Origin: Schizochytrium sp. TIO01
Taxonomy: Eukaryota > Sar > Bigyra > Thraustochytrida > Thraustochytriidae
Assembly (NCBI GenBank): GCA_004764695.1
Contig: SMSO01000033.1
Location: 821,001-885,000, forward strand
Length of the DNA: 64,000 nucleotides
Direction: 5' to 3'
Position 1 is the stretch's first letter. Each line of letters opens with the position of its first letter. Below, piece by piece: positions 42,701-51,096 of this stretch. The notes beneath the pieces were generated by a model. That model saw only the letters and a list, made by a program, of their open reading frames with translations, searched no databases and was not told where the DNA came from. The position numbers and the translations under genes are program-made.

Positions 42701-43911
42701 TGCTAGAGGACGACCCGCATTTCGTGCCACCAGAAGTGCGGGATGCGATGGGCGCTCTCGTGAATTGCGTCGCAGGTTTCGATAAAGACGGCGCAGAAAT
42801 TGAAGTGCAAGACGCTTTGAACGAGATTCTGTACAAGGTTCAAGGTGGACCTGAACCCGAGGTTGTCGAGGTCCTGGATGCTGCGATTACACAGGGAGTG
42901 GAGATTTTTCTCTTCGAGGATCGGGCTGAGAAGAGACAAGCAAAGTTCCAAGGTAAACGTGTGGTGGTGACAATGGCCCCGGAGAGGGAAGGCGCACGAG
43001 TGCCACGAAAGTTTGGAGTTTGTGAAACAACTTACGATTATGATGTACCTATCCAAGCCCCACCAGAACCTGGGACTGGTGTAATATATTGTGAAATGGG
43101 GACTACGCAAGTCTATGGTTTTGAAGACACGTGTCAATTTCTGGCAGAAATTCGCATCGGGGATCTACTGTGTCTTCCCGATCCTAATGATTCTGCTGGC
43201 CTGGTAGAGCGTACGGTCGTGAGTATTTGGTATGACTATCACTTAGAAATTGATTTACCTTTTCCGGATGAGCTGGTCATGGAAGGTTGGACAAAGCAAT
43301 GGGCATTTCGTAAACCAGATGCAGTTCTCGAGTACGTGCCGAAACAATTTGCCACTGTTGAACTTGATGAAGGAGGCACGATTGATGTTGAGATTGAGCA
43401 AGTGGAGCTTGCCGAGGAGGAGATTCAGGCAATGGCAACTACGAGTGGTGAACTGGATTCAGAAACTAGTGATTCTGATGATTATTCTATCTATTCTGGC
43501 GATGAAGATTTTCCATTGGATGAGGACACACTTGGTGATAGCACGGGCAGTGCGAGACCTGGAGGTAGATCTTCAATGTCCGTGGGCACACGGCGAACAC
43601 GAGTTTCGCGTGTCTCTGGCAGATCTCAAGGTCGCCGGGGCCGGCGTAGGTCCTCGTCTGCTGCTTTGCAGATTTGGCAACGCTTTGAGGATGAGCAAGG
43701 AAACTCATATTGGGCCCAGATGAATGCTACAGACCCAGGAATCACAACATCCTGGCAAGAACCTTCGTACGGACCGAACGTGTGGTTTCAGTTTGAGGAT
43801 GAGGGCACCGGGTTTTACTATTTTTTCAAACCAAGCACCGGGGAAACAACATGGATCGAGCCCACCATATCCAACTCGAGCACTACCTCCAGCTCCGCCA
43901 TTAGCAAATAA
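33727..43911 (+). CDS. giant LRR-IQ-Sfi1-MORN-dynein-stalk-like-WW protein
   Basis: A single unbroken frame of 3,394 residues from ATG 33727. Residues 1-300: basic, disordered. About 307-882: tandem cysteine-type leucine-rich repeats (LxxLxxxxCxxITDxGL, as in AMN1/FBXL). About 922-975: two IQ motifs. About 1000-1355: Sfi1-like helical repeats with regularly spaced Trp (AFFAWYE, AFSAWFQ, AFRRWIE), the centrin-binding type. About 1368-1560 and 1774: six more IQ motifs such as IQARWRGVLGRE. About 1655-1718: a KOW/SH3-like strand block (GETGYVLNV). About 2070-2490: at least six MORN repeats (DGSRYEGEYK type). About 2615-2925: two coiled coils flanking a globular segment resembling the dynein heavy-chain stalk. 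About 3315-3381: one degenerate and one good WW domain. No motor or kinase. Best guess is a centrosomal/basal body or axonemal scaffold. A poly(A)-type AATAAA follows at 43975. Confidence 0.93.
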   Translation: MQRSRAAAQGEGHRPGGARELPRVAKVKFRSPKKGRGKRNSSGRPPSATQVQRRKRQREIKVIDNALVDHALLRDGEHNYLHQTSNNNSHESEDVGYKIGNKIGEYNYTSEFEQNDPSFESGPDTDRKVSKLDKAARRSGFVSAAMHSPTMRASPRRLPGLKFARPPGWDTQKQAKHYVTLRNSVPKEDFPRHLADGIQHLEDYERVRSPTSPPLDQGLHQRLPYTSTKSITQQEAIAQYHELLQKVHALSQAERLRKERQMTPGSHGDIRDDDGFGEEEALLGRGESAGATSNRAPHPSELEDLPFGHLAFHHLSCEPAEEIDLRHWREEISDDTLCRLLSCTLACRVLDIRGAKLISDVGLIRAVGFCPHLEILRIAGCERLTDDGIESALNICGHNLAELDLAKFASPPLQHEDSLSGMSTELWCNCCQGPRLRCADQPRNELFRSGERSTSLKISTKALYCLAQICIRLEVLVLREQHEAVTNDTMIAIASSCGDLRLIDVGECDRLGQETMKALGRKCGPKLQDVRVSKCKYINDQGLRSLIGKAFHLRCIDLSDLQKISDDGVRIFMDSKTMWGHIEHPGFHNVHAVYLRNCHELTDISLGWIASGCSQLETLDVQGCENLGDFGLRSIGGLNHLKTLNMQGCDGISDSGILQLSSNAKVEFGLEALPELHTVILSRCSRISEKGLLALVQTLSGSLSRLEVCYTGRISDDFIRHLALLSNNRLRCLRLSGHNNITAAGIGALGQRCKYLGELDVDCCEGFANDSLVSLQVLRHVHSLNLSYCPQLQGVLAVPNWKLQVLSLRACTALDDGALLTLLGLCQELRTIDLSECTNLTSRAFSSILRRRKEMPPNLDMLNVKSCPHVSDAIMKEIASAWRTSGLECEFVNADRFRGIRPNLAYQMALHSKNQVEAKRNATLASIMIQCRVRQRQAYQKLLILRREDYMRRTTAATQIQRIGRGFLARTFYYELRHVLNFLALRTQYLYRQYRIAKITKRALAIWKSRTISRAFFAWYENAQAQIDERRTEAIRKLVQQAADFFANTLLKNSWASWQNHVVHRRWKKVQYPKADAFYTERATCRYFDLWIDNARPGILRRKNLVKIFLLCLPLEVRNAQVSRSNIYAASRFYRRTQRSYAFSAWFQIVLQARENIKLADQLCYKHFLAKPHGPAHEILTYWRRFTVYKMEIKEKERVLRSHIVTMRQARVVAHLAYLAGRRALHVKQTAVARTLFSAQESRKAFRRWIEYQHELREAKAKAQRALAFMRNASLVRSLHAWRQAIEIRKTYDVKIERSIARMLQRYVAKCFHTWNYVVRQQRAFKERSLRRIASRRLAHVLDCWKDFVTEHRIRRQSQLQSWYLLNKTVVRIQARWRGVLGREQIEDMRLLKQFMAIKIQQFCRIVLAKKRAFRAERMKILRLYISEEHERDLMAYEDMVAQDMQKEFKAARLVQQNFRARHARDMVYFAKRELARQKEIKRREHQHQLLLEHEAKMEERRLEQEKKDHLTSKIQGVVRGMIARKRYMVVWARAYMDRQATKIQSISRLRAALHKLAAERRWNALIKQTAKQQRTNARILRAMRLKNRSQQKMAMVPLDMLGIHPDTFTLDLNQLRKEVMYDFRDWTRFARSQFDAYRRAGMNTSQRQEIIRAFYERVKDEQWITKGNAIKIVSKQSPYRGETGYVLNVQEVSTVPGGAQASIRLDRTGTIILLPLMTTPTASEDSVSSMIRVKKMDKDFAKTKLTPELVHSNREALIEYAEGLKEETKQRRAALLIQRHFRGKKFRKYFKEAYAKQVEIDKAKQEKLLKLLRKLGLENARTGRLLVALGLVWPRYVPEMPDKPFAVETWAKKRQMYYEMWNYRRFQVLLARDERKLRVRDLKKKFKKDEDFAEDSEELTKPTLLLQNGESRPGTNMSVREPNSVTHIPADVIDEAGGGGGVEANNTSIVALEVPSLPDTHVSLFRRSLLDSLLAAEGHMSEEQEAVMPWRIRNPFKAAFWRGVYAMTDLALAPAAEAILIKSQKKREKGEIPLAILLQILAKAVGGPQWRQSPIKRLTWVGVYNFDQLHESCHVTMGGAAVFHGTWNTRGVPHGLGFLELPEGRGLERIREKYAIYLLPNKDDDEESEMYRSLMASRKQLRHDKWVEKTRRKIREVSRSLNEISKNTDEEKKEESDDDDGEEYQTDTDDEIVADPEYIGRKGISGRLQMREDIVASESAPSTPSMTMRQNSDDSFRIFGDATGPNDLLYVTIAAKVNNGEIVGNVKIHFKTGDTYEGGYFGEKKHAWLDASRASVDFVKLAYDDDVEAWMPSEEEFDALETVNRWTTQSNIVYEGESVTHHFRPNHLQGVVRVTWPEDEVYFGEMREGKKYGFGRLSMPTGDEYRGQWKDDQPHGVGIYFWEENRTAYAGDFLNGFRQGLGKQTFPDGSRYEGEYKQDQPTGTGTMMKPNGDVYAGEFLEGSFHGKGLMNYADGSEYEGSWKKNRRHSSIGETSRYINTEGDVYHVTFVNDEMDGQGTFLQAKLNPWKLVKHGVWRHGKLSHWVGVSINIESTNEFCSRFVIYGDYSSQYAALVAQNLPELPSGVDPDDRRVEQHVNGILRRAGPLASASVVSRSEKALAEFQPKYDALLETKEAADESLARATKQWTADKEAHDEQDMLYENLSAELENLRLTLKGFWRRGTKEHRLKRSFKRAYKRLRSFDTLEWFACKMTTFTPPLWIGLWRAIAKIHLPELDKRSYQSNDMERLCNSAAINRDYGEHSALLRDYNIKLLDEIAFYNVYERTKQKQMLKEVGSIVHQRDLNPRNSELTQICPLAGPLISYVKAAYNYTVAARPLAEVMEKALMKLDEVEHAKSLLQTRKEQLHTSETKLYECDRAVQIATIELENSKVRLHEIQLNLQRARECQAVAQEAAESERLLHKFTRAEELDDSPIDPWMSREDEVIFNHCLDAIEYMIDLLENVEPEVWDCMWTMKELTVARFQYQEEYQMLEDDPHFVPPEVRDAMGALVNCVAGFDKDGAEIEVQDALNEILYKVQGGPEPEVVEVLDAAITQGVEIFLFEDRAEKRQAKFQGKRVVVTMAPEREGARVPRKFGVCETTYDYDVPIQAPPEPGTGVIYCEMGTTQVYGFEDTCQFLAEIRIGDLLCLPDPNDSAGLVERTVVSIWYDYHLEIDLPFPDELVMEGWTKQWAFRKPDAVLEYVPKQFATVELDEGGTIDVEIEQVELAEEEIQAMATTSGELDSETSDSDDYSIYSGDEDFPLDEDTLGDSTGSARPGGRSSMSVGTRRTRVSRVSGRSQGRRGRRRSSSAALQIWQRFEDEQGNSYWAQMNATDPGITTSWQEPSYGPNVWFQFEDEGTGFYYFFKPSTGETTWIEPTISNSSTTSSSAISK

Positions 43912-45753
43912 GCTCACCAGATTTCTGGAACAGCTTCAGTGATGAACTTCTCTAATTTTGTGTCTTTTATTGTAAATAAATTTTGCCTACCTTTAAAAGC
44001 CTGAAGTCCAAATTCTCTGTCTACTTAGACTCACGCATCAATCGAATGCGATTAAACGAATCCGTTTCTACCAGTACCTGGGTACTTGTTTGGCCTTGAG
44101 ATTCTAGTTTAACGGATTGACAGGACTGACAAGTGAGCGAGAATTCCAGATAAATGATATATTCTCATTATTTAGGTCTTTGTGAAGAAGTGGAGATTAG
44201 GTAAGAAACTGGAATGATCAAGGGACCACCAAGTTCCAAGTACTACAAGTGAAGCAAATCTTCAATTCAAGTTATCAAAGTACTTCAACCAGAGGTTTGG
44301 GGGCTCAGCAAGTGCCCTTTGGACGCTTTCCCGAATGACAACGTTGGGCGCACCTAAGGCTTCGGAATGTTCCGGCGGCCGCGAGCAGCGCAGAATTGAC
44401 CGTACCATTATCTATGCTGGAGTGTCTTCCGCCAAGCAAAAGGAGAATTTTAAATGATACATTGGTGATCTCCAGCGTACCTATTCAGACGGCTCTGCTG
44501 TCAACAAAGACATTGGCAGCAGGGTCAACTACAGAAGGGCGGGCTTCCGGACCTGCTGGACCACCGGGATTCACCGTAAGCTTTCGCTTCGACCCTGTGG
44601 AAACTACGGTGTTATCCTTTTGCCAAAATCTGAAAACTCAACAAGCTAACTTGATCGTAGATCAAATCCAAGACAGCTCGAATGATGTATCATTCGTTGG
44701 CTTTCGAGAAGCTCTCATTCACAAAGACGAGTTCCCCACCCCCCCTGCCAGTGGTGTAAATTGTTTAGTTGCCGAGAGTATTCTACTTCAAAACCATACA
44801 ATGAATGTGGTACCATCCACGACGAGCTGGGAACATCCAAGATTTCCCAAATGCCCCAAAAAAATGCAAACGCGTAGCCTATAGTGATAGATACATACGC
44901 CTCCAGAGATATCCTTTTTTGCTGCCTATCCAAGGGCATGAATAAAGAGTTGTCAAAGAGTTGTCTTTGAGTCCCGGGTTGGTCTTTACCCGCGATTGGG
45001 TCTTGGCCTCACTTTGTCACCATAGGAAATGCAAGTTTTGCAAATTTTACAGTTTAGTCTCTCAGTGTCTACTACTTAATGTTATTAGTACCTACTTAGA
45101 TAATACTGGTAGGCCTACAGTCAAACGTATGCGAGTCTTTCACAGGAACCTCAAGGGGCATTGTATAACTTTTATTTTTTTCCCGTTCCACATAACTTCC
45201 TCTGGTATATAGAGAAAAGGAATTCCAGTCCTTTGTCCTGGGGCTCTATCCATACTTGGCACCTATTTGTGTGGGGGTATACTGGAACTCCTACACGCCA
45301 CTCGCGCGCGGCCGACTCGTAGTATGGACTCCTCCAAAGCGACTCGGAGAAGAGGCTTTGGTCAGCAAGTGAACAGTTGCGGTGCGCGAGCGTGGCGTGA
45401 AAGGTCACCTCCGGCGCGGGAAAAGCTTGCAGGCTGCTCTGGGGGGAGGAAGAACTACCCCCCTTGGCGGAGATCTCTTGTGGTTTGGCCTGGCGGACGC
45501 TCGCTCGTCCTCGGCGCAAGATTGCCAGCTCTAGAGAGCAGCGACAGCAACAACGTTGCGATCGTCTCCGCTGGCCCTTGCTGAGAATTCGATCTCTCTG
45601 AGATCTCTTGGGTCTGATTTCCATTGATCTCTTAAACTTCTTTTGCGACCGAGTTATCGCTGCTGGGATTCGGCTTCGCGTATCAAAAGATTTATAACAA
45701 CGGCGGCTTTAGTGTACTTGATTGGACCCAAAAAGAGATACTAGACTCAAACG
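43912..45753. other. intergenic with second nuclease relic
   Basis: An AATAAA at 43975-43980 would serve the giant gene. The decayed Fanzor/TnpB copy occupies about 44413-44930. The GC-richer stretch 45290-45600 precedes the next gene and holds its 5' region; its open frames on both strands lack features. An isolated palindromic taccTGGGTActt-like element lies near 44076. Confidence 0.6.
44413..44930 (+). pseudogene. decayed Fanzor/TnpB-type RuvC nuclease, copy 2
   Basis: A second relic of the same nuclease family, keeping more of the C terminus. Phase-1 reading: YAGVSS (44413) sits where LDPGVRx should be, the catalytic Asp now Tyr; then GDLQRTYS (about 44465) and GIHRKLSLRPCGNYGVILLP (44566-44625), matching copy 1. 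A stop follows, then in another phase IKSKTARMMYHSLAFEKL (44661-44714), the family's KIxSKTAR helix. Back in phase 1, EYSTSKPYNECGTIHDELG (from 44776) is the zinc-ribbon TSKTCxxCGxIHxxLG with the first Cys changed to Tyr. After a seven-A run, CPKK and VAYSDR continue the ribbon toward RuvC-III in shifted phase. There are at least two in-frame stops and three frameshifts. The same parent family as copy 1 is likely. Confidence 0.8.
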
Positions 45754-47952
45754 ATGCCAAGTCCCAACGAAGAGGTACAAGACGTGCAAAACTCAGCTGG
45801 TGAAGGGGTAGGACACGAGAGCGGTGCACATGATCACCATCATGAGCACGATGACATCCAGCGCCACATGGATCACCATCATCAACACGAACATGACCAG
45901 CACAATGGAACCCATGAGCTCATATCTCAAGCGGACCACCATGAAGATGTTACAGAAATAGAGCGTGACGCGTCTACTCGAGCAGGTGGTTATACCACAC
46001 CTGTGCCGGCGCAGCTTACGCAAGGACGAAGTCCTGTTCCTGGAATTGCAGGCTCAGGTGCTTCTGCCACACTTACTGGTCTACACGAAACTGACCCAGG
46101 GATGACTGCTCATAATAATGGTAATGGGGAAACCGATGACTTTGATCTTAGTGCGAGCACACAGGAGCATCAGCAGCAACAACGCCGCCGAGAAAACCAA
46201 GGACGTGGAGGAGACCCGGATCATCATCATGAGCACCAGGACAGTGTCGCTGGCCAGCCGATGGCTGAGGACATTGTTTCTGCAGATGATTCTTCGTCAA
46301 TCCCACCGCTGCCACGAAATACAAGGCCTGGTACTACTCGTTCAAATGGTGAACGTCTATTTGTAAATGGCGAGCCGTTCTCGAAGCGACGCTGCCTCTG
46401 CGAGCGGGTTGATTTGGTGAGCATCAAGGGAGAAACATCATGGTGTCGGTACGCGGAGGAGCTGATGGGTGAAGAAAAGCATGAGTGTTTTGACTGGATG
46501 GTCACCTTGCCACCAAAGGGTAGTCCAGGTGAAATTCGTCATGGTGTGAATATTAGGGAGCGTTGGCTTCAACACCTTGGCTTGACGGAAGCTATGATTG
46601 AGGGTGTGAAGGACCAGCGGATCCGCTGGACTCACTTCCCTGCTAAATGCTGGGATTCTGCAGTCAAGGCTCGCCAGGAGCTTCGACAGCAGGCACAGAA
46701 ACGAATTGAAGATCTCAGAGCAAAGGCAACGTTGGCGCACAACTCTGCTGATGCCCAACCTGATACGGCAGCAGGTCGCGCACAAAGAGCAGCCGCTTAC
46801 GCAGAAGTGAAATTGCTGTTGGCAAAGATTGAGAGTATTCAAGAAGAGGCTGACAAACCCAAAAGAACATTGCGGCGACTCACCTGGTTCGTGGACCGGG
46901 ATATGGACGACTCACCTGAGGATTATATTATGTACCGTCGACGCCGTGATCGTGGCGAGCTCGTCCCTAAGGCTTTAGCTATGCCTAATGTAAAATGGGA
47001 TGATCTCAAGCCCAAGTTGCAGAAAGCTCCAGCCCCGGCATCAGAAGTATTGTCTGATTTATTCACCTGGACCAAAAACCTTGTAGCAGATGCGTTAACG
47101 GATTCAGATGCAACAGAACAGAAGACAAATGGTGAAGATACAGGAGATGGGTCTTCAGGTGAGGCGAAAGAGGAAGATCTTGAGAAAGCACCTGTGATTT
47201 CGTCATTTCAACTTTTTGGTGTTTCAGGTGCAGATTTACAGAAACTAGAGCAAAGTTTAACACCTGAAGAGCGCGCTTCACTTGATGAAAAGGATCGCCT
47301 CGCTTTTGTTGAACATGAGAACGAATTGTTGAGACGAGTACTAATGTCAATGAAGCCAACATTTGAAATGGTCATGCAGAAATTTGCTGACAAGTTGCGT
47401 AGGAACGAGGTATCCTCTGATGTGGGTTCAGGCTCTCGAAAGGGTGGCCAATCTAAAACTTTGGGTGATTCAATAGATCAGGCCGGTGAGGTGCCGTACA
47501 AGCACAGGGGAGGCTCTGAGGATACGCTAACCCGCGAAAATCCAATGAATCCATCTGAGCGACGTCATTCTGCCACTTTGCTTGGAGACGGACCTCCTCA
47601 TCAGGAAACAGGAAATGAAGATTTGGACTCTCGTTCTCTAGATCCGACCCGAGGCGATGAAATGGATGAAGATGTGAATGAGCGTCCGACGAAACGGGCA
47701 CGCCGAGAAGAGGCTGAAGATATTGAAGAAGATGTCAGCAATGTTGATGGGCAACGAGCTGCAGGTAACGATGCTATTAGGGCTGAAGCAGGGTCGGGAA
47801 TGGTTGTGGAGAATGGACAGCATGGTGGAAATGAAATTGGGCAGGTTCATGGACCCGGCAATGACATCGTCAATAGTCAAGTTCAAGACGAAAATATGTC
47901 AAAGCAGGAAGGTGACGATGTTGATGTCCAAGCTGAAGAAACCTTGGAGTAG
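45754..47952 (+). CDS. His-rich putative nuclear protein, unknown function
   Basis: A 732-residue frame from ATG 45754. Residues ~20-70 are a His/Asp/Glu-rich stretch (HHEHDD type), ~100-200 are Gly/Gln/Asn low complexity, and ~205-420 form a core rich in Cys and Trp (KRRCLCERV, SWCRYAEE, HECFDW, FPAKCWDS) followed by a helical Ala/Glu segment and RLTWFVDRD. The last ~250 residues are acidic and disordered with a basic nuclear-localisation-like cluster (RPTKRARREE) near 650. The ordered Cys/Trp core suggests a conserved domain, possibly nucleic-acid or chromatin related, but I recognise no family. The acidic tail plus NLS-like cluster make a nuclear role more likely than not. The His-rich run could bind metal, which is untested. 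Its stop lies about 710 bp from the convergent ammonium transporter. Confidence 0.82.
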   Translation: MPSPNEEVQDVQNSAGEGVGHESGAHDHHHEHDDIQRHMDHHHQHEHDQHNGTHELISQADHHEDVTEIERDASTRAGGYTTPVPAQLTQGRSPVPGIAGSGASATLTGLHETDPGMTAHNNGNGETDDFDLSASTQEHQQQQRRRENQGRGGDPDHHHEHQDSVAGQPMAEDIVSADDSSSIPPLPRNTRPGTTRSNGERLFVNGEPFSKRRCLCERVDLVSIKGETSWCRYAEELMGEEKHECFDWMVTLPPKGSPGEIRHGVNIRERWLQHLGLTEAMIEGVKDQRIRWTHFPAKCWDSAVKARQELRQQAQKRIEDLRAKATLAHNSADAQPDTAAGRAQRAAAYAEVKLLLAKIESIQEEADKPKRTLRRLTWFVDRDMDDSPEDYIMYRRRRDRGELVPKALAMPNVKWDDLKPKLQKAPAPASEVLSDLFTWTKNLVADALTDSDATEQKTNGEDTGDGSSGEAKEEDLEKAPVISSFQLFGVSGADLQKLEQSLTPEERASLDEKDRLAFVEHENELLRRVLMSMKPTFEMVMQKFADKLRRNEVSSDVGSGSRKGGQSKTLGDSIDQAGEVPYKHRGGSEDTLTRENPMNPSERRHSATLLGDGPPHQETGNEDLDSRSLDPTRGDEMDEDVNERPTKRARREEAEDIEEDVSNVDGQRAAGNDAIRAEAGSGMVVENGQHGGNEIGQVHGPGNDIVNSQVQDENMSKQEGDDVDVQAEETLE

Positions 47953-48664
47953 AGTAAAATAGTTGATCACACACAAAAATGTTTGTTTCCTTATTATTTT
48001 GATTGATCGCTTCGATTGTAGGAGTACTAGCAATACCCCCACAGCAGTTGCTTGCGTCGAACTCGCGTTGAGCTCCCCATCGAACAGAGGACGATTAAGC
48101 ATCGCGAATCAGATGCAACGTTACGTTAGCTTCTCTCAATAAAGTTGTTTCTTATGCCCCCACCAGGGGATTCGAATATTTCCCTTCAGACATGAGTCAA
48201 ATCAAGGGTAGGCAGATCGGCTTGGAACTGGGAAACATAAGGTTGTTTGTAAAATAGCTGTAGTATTTGAATTATTAGATGAGTGAAAGAGTATATGAGG
48301 TATGTAGAGCCTAGTATGGAGTACATATATAGAAGAACAGAGGTGATATTTAATGACGTTGACTTCGGCGAAATAATTTGCGATAACGATGAACAACATA
48401 TACGAGCGTTAACCCGCAGAATTATAAAGATGCGCGAGAAGGTAGATGATGAAAGGTAAAAAAAAGGGATCAATCGTCTTGCTTTCTTTTCAGAAGAGCA
48501 GGACATTCGTTGTGATAAGAAGTAGCGCAATATGAGAAAGGAGATCTTTCACAACAACAAAAGACGAAACAAGATGTATTCCTCTTAGTCAGGAGCGAAC
48601 GATTGCGCTCTCCAGCAAGAGGTCAACAGTCGTTATGCTTTCATATAAGCCTAACTATGAAGAC
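47953..48664. other. convergent intergenic spacer
   Basis: About 710 bases between convergent stops; contains both 3' ends. A ggggattcgaat stretch near 48165 was examined as a tRNA T-arm and rejected. No gene seen. Confidence 0.6.
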
Positions 48665-50149
48665 TTAAGCTTGGGCCAAAGCTGCATTGTTATCGTTGTT
48701 GTTATCATCGGTTGGGTCGTTTTTAGCCTTCTCCTTGGGCGGGTTGGCATAAGAAGAATGGACGCTGTGAACAGAGCCGTTCTGGTTTGAGTAAGTAGAG
48801 CGTGAGACATCCGGGAAGAAGTCGGGGTAGGCATGACCACCGTGGGAGCTGTTATCAATACCAATCTCTTCAGCCTGTGCACTAATGCGAAGGAAGTTGA
48901 GCTTACGGAGGACAAAGAAGTAGGGGAAGATCAAGGCGGTGACCCAGGGGACAATACAAACAATTTCAACAAGCTGGCATCCAAGAAGAATTCCATTGCC
49001 ACCATAAAACACACCGGAGTAGTCCTGGTAGGCGACGGACTCGTCAAATCCTGCGAGCTCCTGCACAAACTCAGTCTTGGCAAAGAATCCAACCGCAATG
49101 AGACCCCATGCGCCGGTGAAAGCATGCACAGCTACAGCATCGAGAGGGTCGTCGAGTTTCATGACGAGAAGAACAAACTTTGAGGCACACTGGTAAACTA
49201 CTCCACCGAAGACTCCAATTACGAGCGAGGCCCAGGGTGAGACCACGGGGCATCCTGCAGTGATGGAAACTAGGCCAGCAAGGACACCATTCAGGGCACC
49301 GTTGATGTCCCACTCGCGACCCGGGTTGATGGCAGTTGCAAAGAAGAGCGAGGAGAGACCTCCGGTGGCGCTACAAAGAATTGTGTTAACAGCGGCACGT
49401 GCAGCAATGTTGCTGTTACCAACGAGCGAGAGCACACTGCCAGGGTTAAAGCCGAGCCATCCAACCCAAAGAATGAAGGTTCCGAGGGTGGCAAGAGGAG
49501 TGCTGTGGCCAGGCATAGCGAGCGGCTTGCCGTCGGAGTCGAAACGTCCAAGACGAGGCCCGATGAGGTAGGATCCAACGGCACCTGCAACGCCACCAAC
49601 CATGTGGACGGGACCACATCCTGCAAAGTCGAGAGCACCAACGCCACCGACTGTAAAGCCGTCGTTGTTAAGGGTAAGGAAGCCACCACCCCAGACCCAG
49701 TGCACGACGACAGGGTAGATGACGGCAGAGAGGTAGAAGGAGTAGGTGAGGTAGGATTCGAAGGTGGCTCGCTCAGCGACAGCTCCACTTACAATGGTGG
49801 CAGAAGTGGCCGCGAAGGCGAATTGGAAAAGCCAATCGATGTAACCGACACTCTCGCCGAGCTCGTCGCCAGCAAATTGGGAGCCACCGATGAAGGATCC
49901 ACGATCCTCACCGTAGGCAAGAGCCCAGCCCATAAGCCACCAAGCAAAGGCACACGCACAACAATCCATCACAACGCAGATAAGGATGTTGGTGGTGGAC
50001 TTGGTCCGCACAGCACCGGCGGAGAGCATGGCAAAGCCAGCATGCATGAAGAAGACCATGGAAGTGGCCCACAAGGTGAAGAAGTTGTTAAGGTCTGTGG
50101 ACATGCTGTTACACAGCTCAAGGGCCTCGCCCGTGTAGTTGTCACACAT
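48665..50149 (-). CDS. AMT-type ammonium transporter
   Basis: A 494-residue AMT/Mep/Rh-family channel moving ammonium across the plasma membrane for nitrogen uptake. Eleven hydrophobic spans run from about residue 24 to 420, N terminus outside. Family marks: ATSATIVSGAVAERATF near 113-130, LDFAGCGPVHMVGG with the first pore His182 and the structural Asp174, GWLGFNPGS (230-238), and VHAFTGAWG with the second pore His342. Twin-His pore residues are intact, so the protein should transport. The 80-residue cytoplasmic tail is Ser/Asn/Asp-rich with many possible phosphorylation sites, as in tail-regulated AMTs. Start is the ATG at 50149. Third positions are strongly G/C-biased, as in the mitochondrial protein gene, suggesting strong expression. 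Eukaryotic AMT1-like features fit; the isoform is not resolved. Confidence 0.95.
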   Translation of the reverse strand: MCDNYTGEALELCNSMSTDLNNFFTLWATSMVFFMHAGFAMLSAGAVRTKSTTNILICVVMDCCACAFAWWLMGWALAYGEDRGSFIGGSQFAGDELGESVGYIDWLFQFAFAATSATIVSGAVAERATFESYLTYSFYLSAVIYPVVVHWVWGGGFLTLNNDGFTVGGVGALDFAGCGPVHMVGGVAGAVGSYLIGPRLGRFDSDGKPLAMPGHSTPLATLGTFILWVGWLGFNPGSVLSLVGNSNIAARAAVNTILCSATGGLSSLFFATAINPGREWDINGALNGVLAGLVSITAGCPVVSPWASLVIGVFGGVVYQCASKFVLLVMKLDDPLDAVAVHAFTGAWGLIAVGFFAKTEFVQELAGFDESVAYQDYSGVFYGGNGILLGCQLVEIVCIVPWVTALIFPYFFVLRKLNFLRISAQAEEIGIDNSSHGGHAYPDFFPDVSRSTYSNQNGSVHSVHSSYANPPKEKAKNDPTDDNNNDNNAALAQA

Positions 50150-50619
50150 GGTCTCTCTGTTTGGCTGATATTCAACTGAGGATCACCCGAGCTTTCCTTT
50201 TCTTCGTTAAGGTTCTGCAGGCAGCAGCTTGTGCAAGGAGAACTGAATCAATATACTTTCCAGGCAGGCAAATGTTCTCGCACGAGGAGGATCAACACAC
50301 TCCTTCCGGCAGCGTTTCTTCTCCCAAACGTTTGCGGCGGCCTCGTGTCGATCGACAGTCGCTCTTATGCTCTCTGTGCCTCTTCGTCTCGCTAGTCCCT
50401 AGAGACAGCCTCCTTGAGTCCCTTTTTTGAAGGTTTGCGCGAAGCCTCGGCGTTGGTGCGGTCTTGAGGAGCTTTGGCTTGCGAGCTGTTGCGAGCTCTG
50501 GTGAATGGGTTTTAGGCGTGTGCCTGGGTCAGCTTCTGGAGGGGAGGCTCCAGGCTGCGCGCTGGCGAGGTACGGGTCCTGCGAGCGGCCGCGTTTGCGA
50601 TTTGCTCTCTCCGAGGCGC

Positions 50620-50632
50620 TGCTTGCTTGCTT

Positions 50633-50668
<36 letters not shown>
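50620..50668. repeat. (GCTT)n microsatellite
   Basis: About eleven GCTT units with one interruption; gives spurious Ala-Ser-Lys-Gln repeats on the minus strand. Confidence 0.95.
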
Positions 50669-51096
50669 GGTACTGCTGCTCGGACGCAGTGGACTCCAAA
50701 AGGCACTTTTTGCTAGGAGTGTCCTATGCGCAGCTACCCATAACTGCGAGTGCTGACGATGTTTTCTCTCTTTTTTCCTCTTTTCTTTGGGAAGAAGAGC
50801 GAGCAAAACAAAACAAAACAAAACCAAACCACGTTCGTTCTTCCTTTTCTCTCCTTTTCTCTCCTTTTCAAGGATGAATAACCTTCTTCTTTCCTCTGCC
50901 TCTGTTTCTTTCCCACTGGGTTTAATCAAAAGTACGTTCTTTCACTGCAAGTTGTCGCTATCATTTTCCATTATTACTTCAATAAAATGAGCAGAGTTTA
51001 CTAAAATGAGCTTTAAAACAAAAACAAAACAACGCACCTGGGCCTATCAATCATTCCCATTCATTATTTTTTAATCTAAAGTTTTAATGTTAAAAG

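Noticed and set aside
48100-48200. Possible tRNA (ggggattcgaat looks like a T-arm)
   Set aside because: No 5-bp T stem, no acceptor pairing and no anticodon arm at the right distance on either strand.
50399-50929. 176-aa minus-strand ORF
   Set aside because: Built largely on GCTT and AAAAC microsatellites; no domain; competing frames open on the plus strand.
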